Shown in pieces: positions 27,197 to 35,438 of a stretch of DNA of 64,000 bases (position 1 is the first letter of the stretch; every line of letters begins with the position of its first letter). The DNA comes from JAEUJZ01 sp964460115 (GTDB lineage: Bacteria > Myxococcota_A > Polyangia > Palsa-1104 > JAEUJZ01), in the NCBI GenBank assembly GCA_964460115.1, contig CAYWPR010000031.1:1-64000 (forward strand), written 5' to 3'. Under the pieces are notes generated by a model, which saw only the letters and a program-made list of their open reading frames with translations, was not told where the DNA came from and ran no database searches. A program made the position numbers and the translations under genes.

Positions 27197-28573
27197 ATGG
27201 TCGGAAAGCACCTGGATAGAAAAAGGTGGATGGTTGTTTGGACGGCGCTCCTTTGCGCCTCGGCATGCAGCGAAGCGCTTTATCCGCCCCGTCCGCCGCA
27301 GACGCCCGGCCCGGCACTGGCTGAGCCGCCGCCGTCGCGAATCACCATGCATATCAGTTTGACCGCGACTGGGCTCAGCCGGCTTTTCGAGGCGTCGGTG
27401 CCGCAAACCGGCGAAGTGCCCTTCACTTTGCTTGGCCAGCGCAAACTGATTTGGCGTCGCAGTCCCATCGAGTTGGCTTTTGACGGGGCGCTGGGCAAGA
27501 TCATCGTGCGTGCAACCATCAACGGCGAAGCCGCGCTACCGGCAACTAGCAAAAGTTTTTCGCTGAACTTCACTGCCGAGGCGCAACCTGTGCTGTCGTC
27601 GGATTATATGGCGCAGTTGCAGGCGCCTTCAGTGACGGTGCAAAGCGACGACCGTTTTTTGCGCGCTGCAGAGTGGGGCGGCGGTGTTCTCTCGGACCTG
27701 AAGCTGGATTTGGAAAAACGACTGCGCGAGTTGCGCATCGATCTGCGACCGGTTTTGGCCGATAGCTATCGCAAGCTGGCTCAGCCGTTTCGCTTTGCCG
27801 TGGGCAATGCCAATGCCTGCGTCCGCCTGGGTTTGCAGTCCATCGAGGCCGGCCCGACGGTGTTGGCCGGTGGAATTGAAAAAGATCTAGGCGTCGTCGT
27901 GGCGCCGTCTGTCACCCTGCCGTGCAGTAGCGAAATTGGCTTAGCCGCTGGCGCCGAGGTGCTACCGCCGCTGCACAACGTGGCGAGCATCCCCTCGGGG
28001 CCCTTTGCCGTGACAGTTCCGGTGGCGGCCACGTATGAAGAACTGCAGAAGGCAATGAAGCAGGCGTTTACCGGCGGAAAATTGTTTTTCTCAAAGGAGT
28101 ATCCGGACCTTTACCTGGAAAAGCCGGAAATCTATGCCTCAGGCGGCCAAGTGGTGACCAAGCTGCATCTAAACGGCTTTGCCAAAAAGGGCTTTCGAGT
28201 GCATTTGGAAGGAGACCTGTATTTGGCCGGACATCCTCAGGTACGCGACAATGACCTTTCGATTCCGGATTTGGAACCAACGGTCGCGACCAAAAATGCG
28301 CTGCTCAAGCTAAAGACTTCGCTAGATTCCGAAGACATTAGACGTCAGGCGCGAGATGCGCTGCGGCTGGATATAGGGGCGCGACTGCAAGCCGTGCGTG
28401 GCAAGGTGACAAAAGATCTGATTGTGCGGCAAAAAATCAACGGCGGACCCGAGGCCTGCGTTCACGCGGATCTGGGCCGTGTTGAAGTCACGGATGTGTT
28501 TGCGCACGACACGTATTTGCGCATGTATGTAAAGGTTGCCGCCAGCCTCGCTGCCTATCTGCCTTGTCCTTAA
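27197..28573 (+). CDS. DUF4403-type lipoprotein
   Basis: A lipoprotein signal is clear: MVVWTALLCASACSEAL, with lipobox Ala-Ser-Ala-Cys. The start may be ATG 27197 or ATG 27230, the second having a shorter n-region and AAGG just upstream. The mature protein (about 430 residues) has long alternating beta/alpha stretches such as SVTVQSDDRFLRAAEWGGG, LEKRLRELRIDLRPVL and the final KVAASLAAYLPCP, matching DUF4403 lipoproteins known from many Gram-negative bacteria. Their function is unsettled. The gene is transcribed alone, divergently from the STAND ATPase, and is followed by a GT-C-like protein. Confidence 0.8.
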   Translation: MVGKHLDRKRWMVVWTALLCASACSEALYPPRPPQTPGPALAEPPPSRITMHISLTATGLSRLFEASVPQTGEVPFTLLGQRKLIWRRSPIELAFDGALGKIIVRATINGEAALPATSKSFSLNFTAEAQPVLSSDYMAQLQAPSVTVQSDDRFLRAAEWGGGVLSDLKLDLEKRLRELRIDLRPVLADSYRKLAQPFRFAVGNANACVRLGLQSIEAGPTVLAGGIEKDLGVVVAPSVTLPCSSEIGLAAGAEVLPPLHNVASIPSGPFAVTVPVAATYEELQKAMKQAFTGGKLFFSKEYPDLYLEKPEIYASGGQVVTKLHLNGFAKKGFRVHLEGDLYLAGHPQVRDNDLSIPDLEPTVATKNALLKLKTSLDSEDIRRQARDALRLDIGARLQAVRGKVTKDLIVRQKINGGPEACVHADLGRVEVTDVFAHDTYLRMYVKVAASLAAYLPCP

Positions 28574-28662
28574 TTTCTGTTCAGGACCTAAAAGCCGGGG
28601 CCGTGTTTAGGCGGCTCTTGCGAAGCGGAAAACAATGGGCCAGTCGGCAATCCGCCTTTTGA

Positions 28663-30120
28663 ATGGCGGCCGTTTTTCTGCTTTTTGCCTTGGCGCTGGC
28701 CTTTCGCTTGAAGCTCGTGACTACCTATCACTCGCCGGCTGGCGACGGATTGCAGTATTACGTGCTATCGCAGGAACTGGCCCGTGCCGACCGCTATGCC
28801 TATGGTCCGCCGCCCGCTGCTTTGACATATACGCGTCTACCGGGATATCCGCTATTTTTGGCCTATGTGGCCGTGCGCAAGGCGGGAATTGGGCTCGAGC
28901 GGCATTTGATTCAAGCGACACGCTGGAATGTGCTGTGCGATTTTGGATCAGCGCTGCTTGTCGGAATTTTGCTGGGCGGAGTTTTTTTCCAGACACCTAC
29001 ACAAGCCAGGCGCAATGCCGCACGAAGGCTGTGTGGTGCAATCTTGGTGCTGGGTTGTCCGCTGATTTTTTTGCATTCCTGTTATGCCCTTACCGAAAGC
29101 TTGGCGACGTTTCTATCTACGCTGCAGGTTGTACTGGCATTGCGGCTGATCACGACGCGGTGGCCGCTTGTGCTTGCATGCGCCATTGGCGTCTGCGCCG
29201 GCTGCAGCTTGCTTGTGCGGCTGGATGCTTTGACGGCCTTGCCAGCGGTTGCGCTGGGACTTTGGCGTAGACCGGCTGATAGCCCTAGCCGGCTGGGTCT
29301 GGCCGCGCTCATTGGGCTTTTGGCGCTGTCGGTCTATACACCGTGGCCATTGCGCAATCTGGCGCGCTTTGGTCAGACGCACATGAGCGCGGGCTTTTGG
29401 CGGACCGCCCAAGGTCAGCCGCTTCCGGACGAGCCGATTCGCTGGGAGCGTACTTGGGCCTGCGGCCATCCTGGCGAGACCTACATCGATCTGTCCTTTG
29501 TGTATAACGCCAACCTGGACGTGGAAAAGCGAGTACTGCCCGCGATGTACGATTCGCCTGCCGAGCGCACTCGCCTGGAGCGACTTTTTCACCTTTACAA
29601 CCGCGAGCGTTTTAGCACGCGAGTAGTCAGTCAGTTTGCGACGCTGGCAAGCGAGCGTACGCAGCGCGCACCGCTGCGCACGCTCTTTTGGTTGCCGCTA
29701 TGCCGCGCATTTTATCTGTGGTCGCCGGTGCCGGAATATGAATTGCCCCTGCGCGCCGAGTTTTTGGGACTGCCAAGCAATCGCTGGGTTTTTGGCGTGT
29801 TCGACAAGATCACTTTTTTATTGGCTCTTTTAGGCGCTTTTGTTTTGGGACTGCGCGGTGAACGCGATTTGCTGTGGCTTTTTTTAGTCTCGGTCGTCGC
29901 GCGCACACTGGTGGTGTGTTATGCGTCGCCGTTTGTGCACCAGCGTTATTTGATCGAGCTAATGCCTTTGATCCTCGGTCTAAGTAGCTGCGGGCTTATT
30001 TTGTGCGCAGAGTTCGCTTTTGGCGGGTTGCGTCGGCTTTTCGTTCGTCAGCGCCCTTCCCGTAGTGCACCACCGGAGGCAAAAGCGCCAACCACAAGAG
30101 CGCCCCGCCCAGCCCGATAA
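28663..30120 (+). CDS. GT-C-fold membrane glycosyltransferase-like protein (GT39-like)
   Basis: The 485-residue protein has an N-terminal helix followed by SPAGDGLQYYVLSQ, where the Asp resembles the catalytic Asp of GT-C enzymes after the first transmembrane helix. About ten hydrophobic segments follow, including LGLAALIGLLALSVYTPW and CYASPFVHQRYLIELMPLI, as in GT39/ArnT-type transferases that use lipid-linked sugars. The C-terminal 40 residues are basic, Pro/Ala-rich and extend 125 bases over the end of the opposite-strand transporter. No strong Shine-Dalgarno sequence precedes the ATG. Specific substrate cannot be told; other GT families in this clan remain possible. Confidence 0.75.
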   Translation: MAAVFLLFALALAFRLKLVTTYHSPAGDGLQYYVLSQELARADRYAYGPPPAALTYTRLPGYPLFLAYVAVRKAGIGLERHLIQATRWNVLCDFGSALLVGILLGGVFFQTPTQARRNAARRLCGAILVLGCPLIFLHSCYALTESLATFLSTLQVVLALRLITTRWPLVLACAIGVCAGCSLLVRLDALTALPAVALGLWRRPADSPSRLGLAALIGLLALSVYTPWPLRNLARFGQTHMSAGFWRTAQGQPLPDEPIRWERTWACGHPGETYIDLSFVYNANLDVEKRVLPAMYDSPAERTRLERLFHLYNRERFSTRVVSQFATLASERTQRAPLRTLFWLPLCRAFYLWSPVPEYELPLRAEFLGLPSNRWVFGVFDKITFLLALLGAFVLGLRGERDLLWLFLVSVVARTLVVCYASPFVHQRYLIELMPLILGLSSCGLILCAEFAFGGLRRLFVRQRPSRSAPPEAKAPTTRAPRPAR

Positions 30121-31312
30121 GTACGTACATGGGGCTGGAAAAAAGCACCCCGGCTTGCTGCAAAAGCGTAATCGACAGCGACGTCGCCCCTTTGCTGACG
30201 CGGTAGCCCAGCACGTCGATCAGCTCTTTGGCACGATAACGTACGTCAAATGACAAGGGAACATAAAGCAGCTCTTTGGCGGCGCGAAATAGCGAATAAT
30301 CAAGCACCTTGAATGCAAAATAAGAAACCGAAGCGCGCAATAGCGAGGACGGCGCCATCAACGCATAGATCAGTGTTCCTACATGCACACAAGGAATTAA
30401 AATATGAATGACCCAATAAGGAAAGATCGATAATAATAATGGTGTGATTACAAATTGAAAGAACATCGCTGTGAGGTTAAGCCACATATAGAATCGTCCC
30501 GAAGCTGCATTTTGTACATCTGCGTTCGGGTAGTGATCCTGAAGCATGCTTTTAAACAAAAGCTCTTGCGCCGCCGCAACTAGCTGCGCGCTAGCTACAA
30601 GCCCGATAATCAAAAGCAAAATGCGCTGCTTTTTAAACAAATCGATACCAAGATAATAAAGCGGTCCGGGCGAGTGTTTCTGCGGCGATTTCGGCTGATC
30701 CGGAGGCTCGGAAAATCGCGAATACGCTCGATCGCCAAAGAACAGCGCCGGCAAAGTTAGCAACGCAGCAAGCACGACCATATTGAGCGTTCCAAAGCGA
30801 CCGGACAGCAGGTAGAGGAGTTCTCCGCCGCATACGGCGCCAATAGACGCCACGCCGCAAATGGGGCCATTCAGCCGCCGTGCAGTATTCTTGCTAAGCA
30901 TGCTATCGATGTATGACCAGTACTGTTCGATCAGCAAAACAACATAGGATTCTTTAAAAACGAATAAAACTCCGCGCAGCGGGCCGATGCCACGTTTGAT
31001 TCCAAAATAGCACGCAAGCATCATGAGGATGGACAGAAGTGTGGTCCATCGCAGTGTACGGCGGGGTCCCCATCGGCTTAGCAGCCTTCCGTAGATGTAT
31101 AGAACCAGAGTTACACCGACCGGAACCAGCCCCAAAACCAGAGGCAGAGATTGTTTTCCATAAGCAGTTACATAGAGAGTATTAGAAGTAGTACGTATTA
31201 ATTCGTAACCACATAATATAAAGGCGGCCCCGCTGGCCATTAGCAGAGATAGCAGAATGGCCGGCCGGCCGCTTAGGCCCATGCCCGGTTTTTCGGCTGG
31301 TGCAGTGTTCAC
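29996..31312 (-). CDS. ATP/ADP translocase-like (NTT family) membrane carrier
   Basis: The protein (about 438 residues from GTG 31312; ATG 31282 is possible) has about twelve transmembrane segments. The C-terminal block ELLYVPLSFDVRYRAKELID followed by VLGYRVSKG resembles the conserved IPLD...KGKAAIDVIGARLGKS region of nucleotide transporters of the NTT/TlcA family. In obligate intracellular bacteria and plastids these exchange ATP for ADP; free-living bacteria carry divergent relatives of unclear role, some with extra domains. None is visible here. The start codon lies eight bases after the stop of the PEGA gene, so it is the last gene of the dehydrogenase-envelope transcript. Its tail overlaps the convergent GT-C gene by 125 bases. 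Confidence 0.75.
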   Translation of the reverse strand: MNTAPAEKPGMGLSGRPAILLSLLMASGAAFILCGYELIRTTSNTLYVTAYGKQSLPLVLGLVPVGVTLVLYIYGRLLSRWGPRRTLRWTTLLSILMMLACYFGIKRGIGPLRGVLFVFKESYVVLLIEQYWSYIDSMLSKNTARRLNGPICGVASIGAVCGGELLYLLSGRFGTLNMVVLAALLTLPALFFGDRAYSRFSEPPDQPKSPQKHSPGPLYYLGIDLFKKQRILLLIIGLVASAQLVAAAQELLFKSMLQDHYPNADVQNAASGRFYMWLNLTAMFFQFVITPLLLSIFPYWVIHILIPCVHVGTLIYALMAPSSLLRASVSYFAFKVLDYSLFRAAKELLYVPLSFDVRYRAKELIDVLGYRVSKGATSLSITLLQQAGVLFSSPMYVLIGLGGALLWLALLPPVVHYGKGADERKADATRQKRTLRTK

Positions 31313-31319
31313 GTACCTA

Positions 31320-32414
31320 TTAAGGCGAAGAAATCGGGCGACGCCGCGGCGCCGAATTGTCAAAGTAGAAGGCCAAGCCGGAGCTGACCGCAAGCATTCC
31401 CGCGCCGACAAATGAAGAAACACTGCCAGCGAGGAAATCGTACTTGTATGGGCAACGGAACATCGTCCCGGCTTGCGCCGGACAATCCGGCGAGGTGACC
31501 GGCTGGTTGTGATAGTGCAAAAGAACTCCACCGGTTACCGCCAGACCCACCGCGGCCACCGCCGTGGTCCAGGCCAGCACCGTCAGCCAGGGGCGCCGCT
31601 GGGGCAGGGGCGTTAGAATCAGGTACAGCGGCAGTTGCTGGGCTGGAAGAATCTCAACCGGACGGCGCAGCGGCTGATAGCCCAGGCCCTCGACTAGAAG
31701 ATTGTGTACGCCGGCGCCAAGCAAAAGCGAAGCCGGGGTTCGTTCGTTGCGCAGCTCGCGATCGATGGTGATTTGCGCGCCGGGCGGATCGGTTTCGAGC
31801 ACCAGCATTCCGCTGGCCGTCGGACGTGAAGTTTCCTGCGGTCCTGTCGGCGGCGCCATTTGCGATAGCGTATCGGCGGCGCGCACGACCATCTGGCGGA
31901 CGTCCTCGTTGCTACACACATCGCAGCGTTCCTGCAAAAGCGGCGCGACCAAGCGACCGGTAAACAAGTCGCGCAGCCCAAGTTTCATGGTAAACGTCGA
32001 GAGCTCCAGGCGTTGCACTTCGCCCTCGACGACCCGCCGCACGCCTAGTACCTGGGCCAGACGACCGTAGCAGCTTGATGTGGAGCAGCCTAAAAGCCGC
32101 TCTTCATTGGCCAGGCGGTTTTCCACCACTGTGGCCGGCATGACATTAAAGCCTGCGCGATGGAGTGTGGCGCGCAAAAGCTCCTGCAAGTTGGACGCGA
32201 CCTCATGCGCGATGCCGGCAAAGGGCAGCTTGGTGATGGCGATGGTTTCGCTAGGGGGCGGCTCGGCGCCGGATCCCGCCATCGCCGGGCGAACTGCAGC
32301 AAGGCTGAGCCAGCACAGGATGGCGATCGCGCATTTGGGCGCAAAGGCTCGCTCGAGAAACATTCGAAGCGAAACACGTCCAGGCGCGAACGAGGTTGAG
32401 ATGGCACCAAGCAT
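31320..32414 (-). CDS. Exported TolB-N-like/PEGA-domain protein
   Basis: The product has a signal peptide (starting MLGAIS or, from ATG 32363, MFLERAFAP) with cleavage near RPAMAGSG. An alpha/beta domain of the TolB-N-like class spans about residues 55-185, with a Cys pair in LLGCSTSSCYGRLAQVLG (C110, C115) and a C164-x2-C167 pair in ERCDVCSNEDVRQMV. A PEGA repeat (residues 200-275) is seen in GMLVLETDPPGAQITID and RTPASLLLGAGVHNLLVEG. Two transmembrane segments follow near the C-terminus (LTVLAWTTAVAAVGLAVTGG and VSSFVGAGMLAVSSGLAF). PEGA domains often bind cell-surface polymers. It is followed immediately by the translocase-like gene and preceded by another CxxC protein. Confidence 0.8.
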   Translation of the reverse strand: MLGAISTSFAPGRVSLRMFLERAFAPKCAIAILCWLSLAAVRPAMAGSGAEPPPSETIAITKLPFAGIAHEVASNLQELLRATLHRAGFNVMPATVVENRLANEERLLGCSTSSCYGRLAQVLGVRRVVEGEVQRLELSTFTMKLGLRDLFTGRLVAPLLQERCDVCSNEDVRQMVVRAADTLSQMAPPTGPQETSRPTASGMLVLETDPPGAQITIDRELRNERTPASLLLGAGVHNLLVEGLGYQPLRRPVEILPAQQLPLYLILTPLPQRRPWLTVLAWTTAVAAVGLAVTGGVLLHYHNQPVTSPDCPAQAGTMFRCPYKYDFLAGSVSSFVGAGMLAVSSGLAFYFDNSAPRRRPISSP

Positions 32415-32482
32415 CAGGTCCTTTCACTATCTCTGCGCAAAGCTTGCCTGACAAGGGCCTTTGTGTCGCGGCCAAAGGATGA

Positions 32483-33649
32483 TTATTGCAAGCTTGTAGC
32501 GGCGTCGCCGACAAGCTCGCCACACTGGGGATCAAAAAATGGACTTAGATCAAGGCCCGAATCAAGCCGCGGGCCGCCATTTTCTTCGCAATTCGCTTTC
32601 GCGGATTCGTCACATAAGCTCGAACGCATTGCCGACATCAAAGGCCACGTTATCACCCCAGGGGGGGGCCATTGCCCAGAAGCGATCGCCGGCGTGCTCG
32701 TCAGCATCGTCGAAAGAGCGGATGACGACGCTACGCTGACATCTTCTGCACCATCTAGCAGAAGCCCGGCTGCGCGCGTTACGCGATCGGTCAGTACCTC
32801 GGCAGAGCACTTGGCGCACTTCACGATTGCGGTTTTTTCTGCGGCCTTGTTGTTGCCGCCGCCTAGTTTGCGCAAGCTCAATTGAACGGATGAATTGGCA
32901 GAAACCGCGACGTCTAAATTCTCAGAAGGATTGCTGGACGGGTCGTTTTGGGCAGTTAGAAAAAGCTGCAAACGCAAAGCGTCTTCGATTGTCTTGAGAA
33001 GCCCTGGCACGGCGGCGGTTCGCAGATTGGCATTGTGCACGTGCAGTATCACGCGCTTGTCAAAAGCTCGGATGCTCGGCTTGCGGGCTGCGCTGAACGA
33101 AGCTGCGGGCGGCTCTGTAGCGGCGCAGAAGGTAGGTGTGTTTGCCGAAGCTTGCGCACCCGCTGGCGAAGCAGTTTCCAGCAAGAAAGCCGCTTGGGTG
33201 GACAGCGTACGAGCGATGTCGCAGCCCCGACAATAATGATCGAGATAGGCAATCTGCTGGCTGGCCAAATCGATACGAAAAAGGCGCATCAAAACGAGGG
33301 GCGGACTGCCGCCGCGTTCCTCGACGAGCCCGCCAAGTAGGACGCCATGCGGTGCCGCGCCGTTTGGACCGGAGCAGCTTCGAACAAATGCGGCGGCAAT
33401 GGTTTGGGCCGAAGCGTTTTCCAGGCTTGGCCGAGGCAAAAGGCGTACGAGCGGTCCACTGGCGTCGCCCATTTGATAGAGCCGCTTTTCAACGCTGCTG
33501 CTTAAGTACGCGTCGCGTTGGCAATTTTTGCGAATGCCCCAAAAGTAAACCGCAGTGTTGCCGATTCGCTGCGCCGTGGGCAGCGGTGCCGGCAAACATC
33601 CGACCAGGCCCAAAAGAATTCCGACCAGGCGGCGCTGGCCGTTTTTCAT
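32483..33649 (-). CDS. Lipoprotein with two CxxC helical modules
   Basis: I do not recognise a named family. The N-terminal MKNGQRRLVGILLGLVGC is a short lipoprotein signal peptide (lipobox Leu-Val-Gly-Cys18). The 388 residues appear to hold two related domains. In the first, a strand IDLASQQIAYLDHY ends in C140-x2-C143 followed by an amphipathic helix IARTLSTQAAFLLE. In the second, EKTAIVKC278AKC281 is followed by VLTDRVTRAAGLLLD. The same strand-CxxC-helix arrangement occurs in the adjacent PEGA protein. Its ATG overlaps the stop of the thioredoxin-like gene (33646-33649), implying coupled translation. The C-terminus is low-complexity Ser/Thr/Ala. Confidence 0.7.
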   Translation of the reverse strand: MKNGQRRLVGILLGLVGCLPAPLPTAQRIGNTAVYFWGIRKNCQRDAYLSSSVEKRLYQMGDASGPLVRLLPRPSLENASAQTIAAAFVRSCSGPNGAAPHGVLLGGLVEERGGSPPLVLMRLFRIDLASQQIAYLDHYCRGCDIARTLSTQAAFLLETASPAGAQASANTPTFCAATEPPAASFSAARKPSIRAFDKRVILHVHNANLRTAAVPGLLKTIEDALRLQLFLTAQNDPSSNPSENLDVAVSANSSVQLSLRKLGGGNNKAAEKTAIVKCAKCSAEVLTDRVTRAAGLLLDGAEDVSVASSSALSTMLTSTPAIASGQWPPPGVITWPLMSAMRSSLCDESAKANCEENGGPRLDSGLDLSPFFDPQCGELVGDAATSLQ

Positions 33650-34308
33650 TTCAGCCGTCCTCCGCGCGCATTGTTGCGAATTTGATAAAGTAGGTCGGAG
33701 ATCGCGCTGACAAGCTCGCTGCGGCGGTGCACAAGCGAGCCGACCAGGGCATGGCGCACGACGTGCTGCTCATCGAGTAGCAGCGTTACCGGTAAGGGCA
33801 TTTCGGCGCCGATCTGCCCTTGGCGCAATGCTTCGGGGATGCTGCCCGCGGAGTCGAGAAAATAGGGCAGGGGCGGAAGCGCGTTTTCCGTCTTTGATGA
33901 CTTATACGGCTGGCCGGTAGGACTGCTTGGCGCTGTAGGAATCGCCTTCATTTGCGCTGCCGAAACCCCTTCGGCGACAAACAAGAAGCGAGCGTCGCCG
34001 TCGTGGTGCGCTTCGACGCGGCGGGCGATTTCGCGCAGCGCCGGCAGTTCCGAAACGGCGACGGCTGACGCGGCGCTCCACAAATACACCACAAGTACGC
34101 GGGCCGCCGGGGGATCGCTGGAATTGGTGCTTAGCCACTCTCCAGAACGGGGCTCGAAAATGTGTAAGTTCGAACCGAGATCGATGGGACGCAGCGCCTG
34201 ATGCAAAAGGCGGGCTTCGACGCGGTGTAGCGTATTTGGCGCATTGGGCTCGGCCAGCGCCGGTGTGGCCAGCCATGCAACAAGTAGAAGGGGGAGCGCT
34301 GCACTCAT
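33646..34308 (-). CDS. Exported thioredoxin-fold protein lacking the CxxC pair
   Basis: A signal peptide (MSAALPLLLVAWLATPALA) is followed by a TlpA/AhpC-like domain. The segment VLVVYLWSAASAVAVSELPA aligns with the redox site of TlpA proteins (hydrophobic strand, Phe-Trp, Trp-Cys-x2-Cys, Glu-Met-Pro-Ala-Leu), but the two cysteines are Ser81 and Ala84, and no other Cys occurs in the protein. It therefore cannot do dithiol chemistry. The rest of the fold (FLFVAEGVSAAQM, LPYFLDSAGSIPEALRQGQI, MPLPVTLLLDEQHVV with the cis-Pro strand) is kept. It overlaps E1alpha by four bases at one end and a CxxC lipoprotein by four at the other, so all three are likely co-translated. Confidence 0.8.
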   Translation of the reverse strand: MSAALPLLLVAWLATPALAEPNAPNTLHRVEARLLHQALRPIDLGSNLHIFEPRSGEWLSTNSSDPPAARVLVVYLWSAASAVAVSELPALREIARRVEAHHDGDARFLFVAEGVSAAQMKAIPTAPSSPTGQPYKSSKTENALPPLPYFLDSAGSIPEALRQGQIGAEMPLPVTLLLDEQHVVRHALVGSLVHRRSELVSAISDLLYQIRNNARGGRLK

Positions 34309-35435
34309 GGCCTTAGCACCTCTGCAAGCTGCTCGGCCAGCGCCGCCGGAATGCTTGCGTAAACATCTTCGATGAGGGTGCCTTTTTCAGGCGGTGGTGC
34401 CGCTTCTTCAGACGCGATGGCGGCGCGGACCTCTTCGTCGAGTTCTTCATATAGCTTCGCATCGGTGGCTGGGTCTAAAAGACCTCGGGCGAAAAGAAAA
34501 CTGCGATAGCGGGACAGGGGGCAGCGCTGATGGCGCCAGACCTCGGTGATCGATTCGTCGCGATAGCGCGACGGATCGTCCGAAGAGGAGTGAGCGCTGA
34601 CGCGATAGGTCAGCGCCTCAATGAATTGCGGGCCGCGACCGGCGCGGGCTCGGCTGACGGCTTCGCGCATCGCTACATGACAGGCAAGTACATCGTTGCC
34701 GTCCACGCGAACGCTAGGAATGCCGTAGGCAATGGCTTTTTCGGCCATGCTGCGGCTGGCCGTCTGTGCGGTGCTGGGGGTCGAAATGGCCCACTGATTG
34801 TTTTGACAGACAAAGACGACCGGCGCTGAAAATACCCCGGCGAAATTGAGCGCTACGTGAAAATCTCCCTCGGAAGTAGCGCCGTCGCCCATGTATCCGG
34901 CGATGATCGTGCTATGGCCCATTTGCTTGGCGGCCATGGCCATGCCGGTGGCATGGGGAAGCTGCGTGGCGATGCACGACGACATGGTGACGTAATGAGC
35001 AGCGCGGCTGCCGGGATGACAGGGCATTTGCCGCCCCTTGCATACATCGCTTGCATTGCCGAAGATCTGCGCGATATAGGCCCGCAAGGAAAACTGACGG
35101 CCGCCGCGCGAAAAAAGCCCAGCGCCAGCTTCTCGCAAGGCCGGAACGATGTAGTCATTTTCGCCCAGCGCCGCCGCGGTGCCGATGACCGCGGCTTCCT
35201 GACCTCGGGCCTCGCCATAGAAGCTGATTCGTCCCTGGCGCTGAAGGGTCAAAAGCCGCTCGTCCATGACGCGAATCAAGGTCATGCCGCGGTACATGCG
35301 CAAAAGCAGCGAAGCCGAAAGGTCCAGATTGTTCACACGGCCCGTATCGAAGCTGCCGTCGCTGCCCAGCACCTGAAAGGGAATCAGGCTGGCCTCGGCG
35401 GGACCTTGCACAAGACCGGGCAGCGGCAGGGACAT
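34305..35435 (-). CDS. bkdA: 2-oxoacid dehydrogenase E1 alpha, branched-chain type
   Basis: E1alpha and E1beta form the thiamine-diphosphate decarboxylase of a 2-oxoacid dehydrogenase. The TPP motif is GYMGDGATSEGDFHVALNFA ending in Asn-Asn (CQNNQWAIST). The segment RISFYGEARGQEAAV and SSDDPSRYRDE resemble branched-chain 2-oxoacid dehydrogenase more than pyruvate dehydrogenase, so substrates from Val, Leu and Ile are likely. Length 376 residues is usual. It is the third gene of E1beta-E2-E1alpha, three bases after E2. No E3 gene (lpd) is present, so dihydrolipoamide dehydrogenase must be encoded elsewhere. Confidence 0.88.
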   Translation of the reverse strand: MSLPLPGLVQGPAEASLIPFQVLGSDGSFDTGRVNNLDLSASLLLRMYRGMTLIRVMDERLLTLQRQGRISFYGEARGQEAAVIGTAAALGENDYIVPALREAGAGLFSRGGRQFSLRAYIAQIFGNASDVCKGRQMPCHPGSRAAHYVTMSSCIATQLPHATGMAMAAKQMGHSTIIAGYMGDGATSEGDFHVALNFAGVFSAPVVFVCQNNQWAISTPSTAQTASRSMAEKAIAYGIPSVRVDGNDVLACHVAMREAVSRARAGRGPQFIEALTYRVSAHSSSDDPSRYRDESITEVWRHQRCPLSRYRSFLFARGLLDPATDAKLYEELDEEVRAAIASEEAAPPPEKGTLIEDVYASIPAALAEQLAEVLRP

Positions 35436-35438
35436 CGG

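Noticed and set aside
28635..29270. Overlapping frame of 211 residues at the GT-C gene start
   Set aside because: The other frame carries coherent membrane helices and the Asp motif; this one is its frame shadow.
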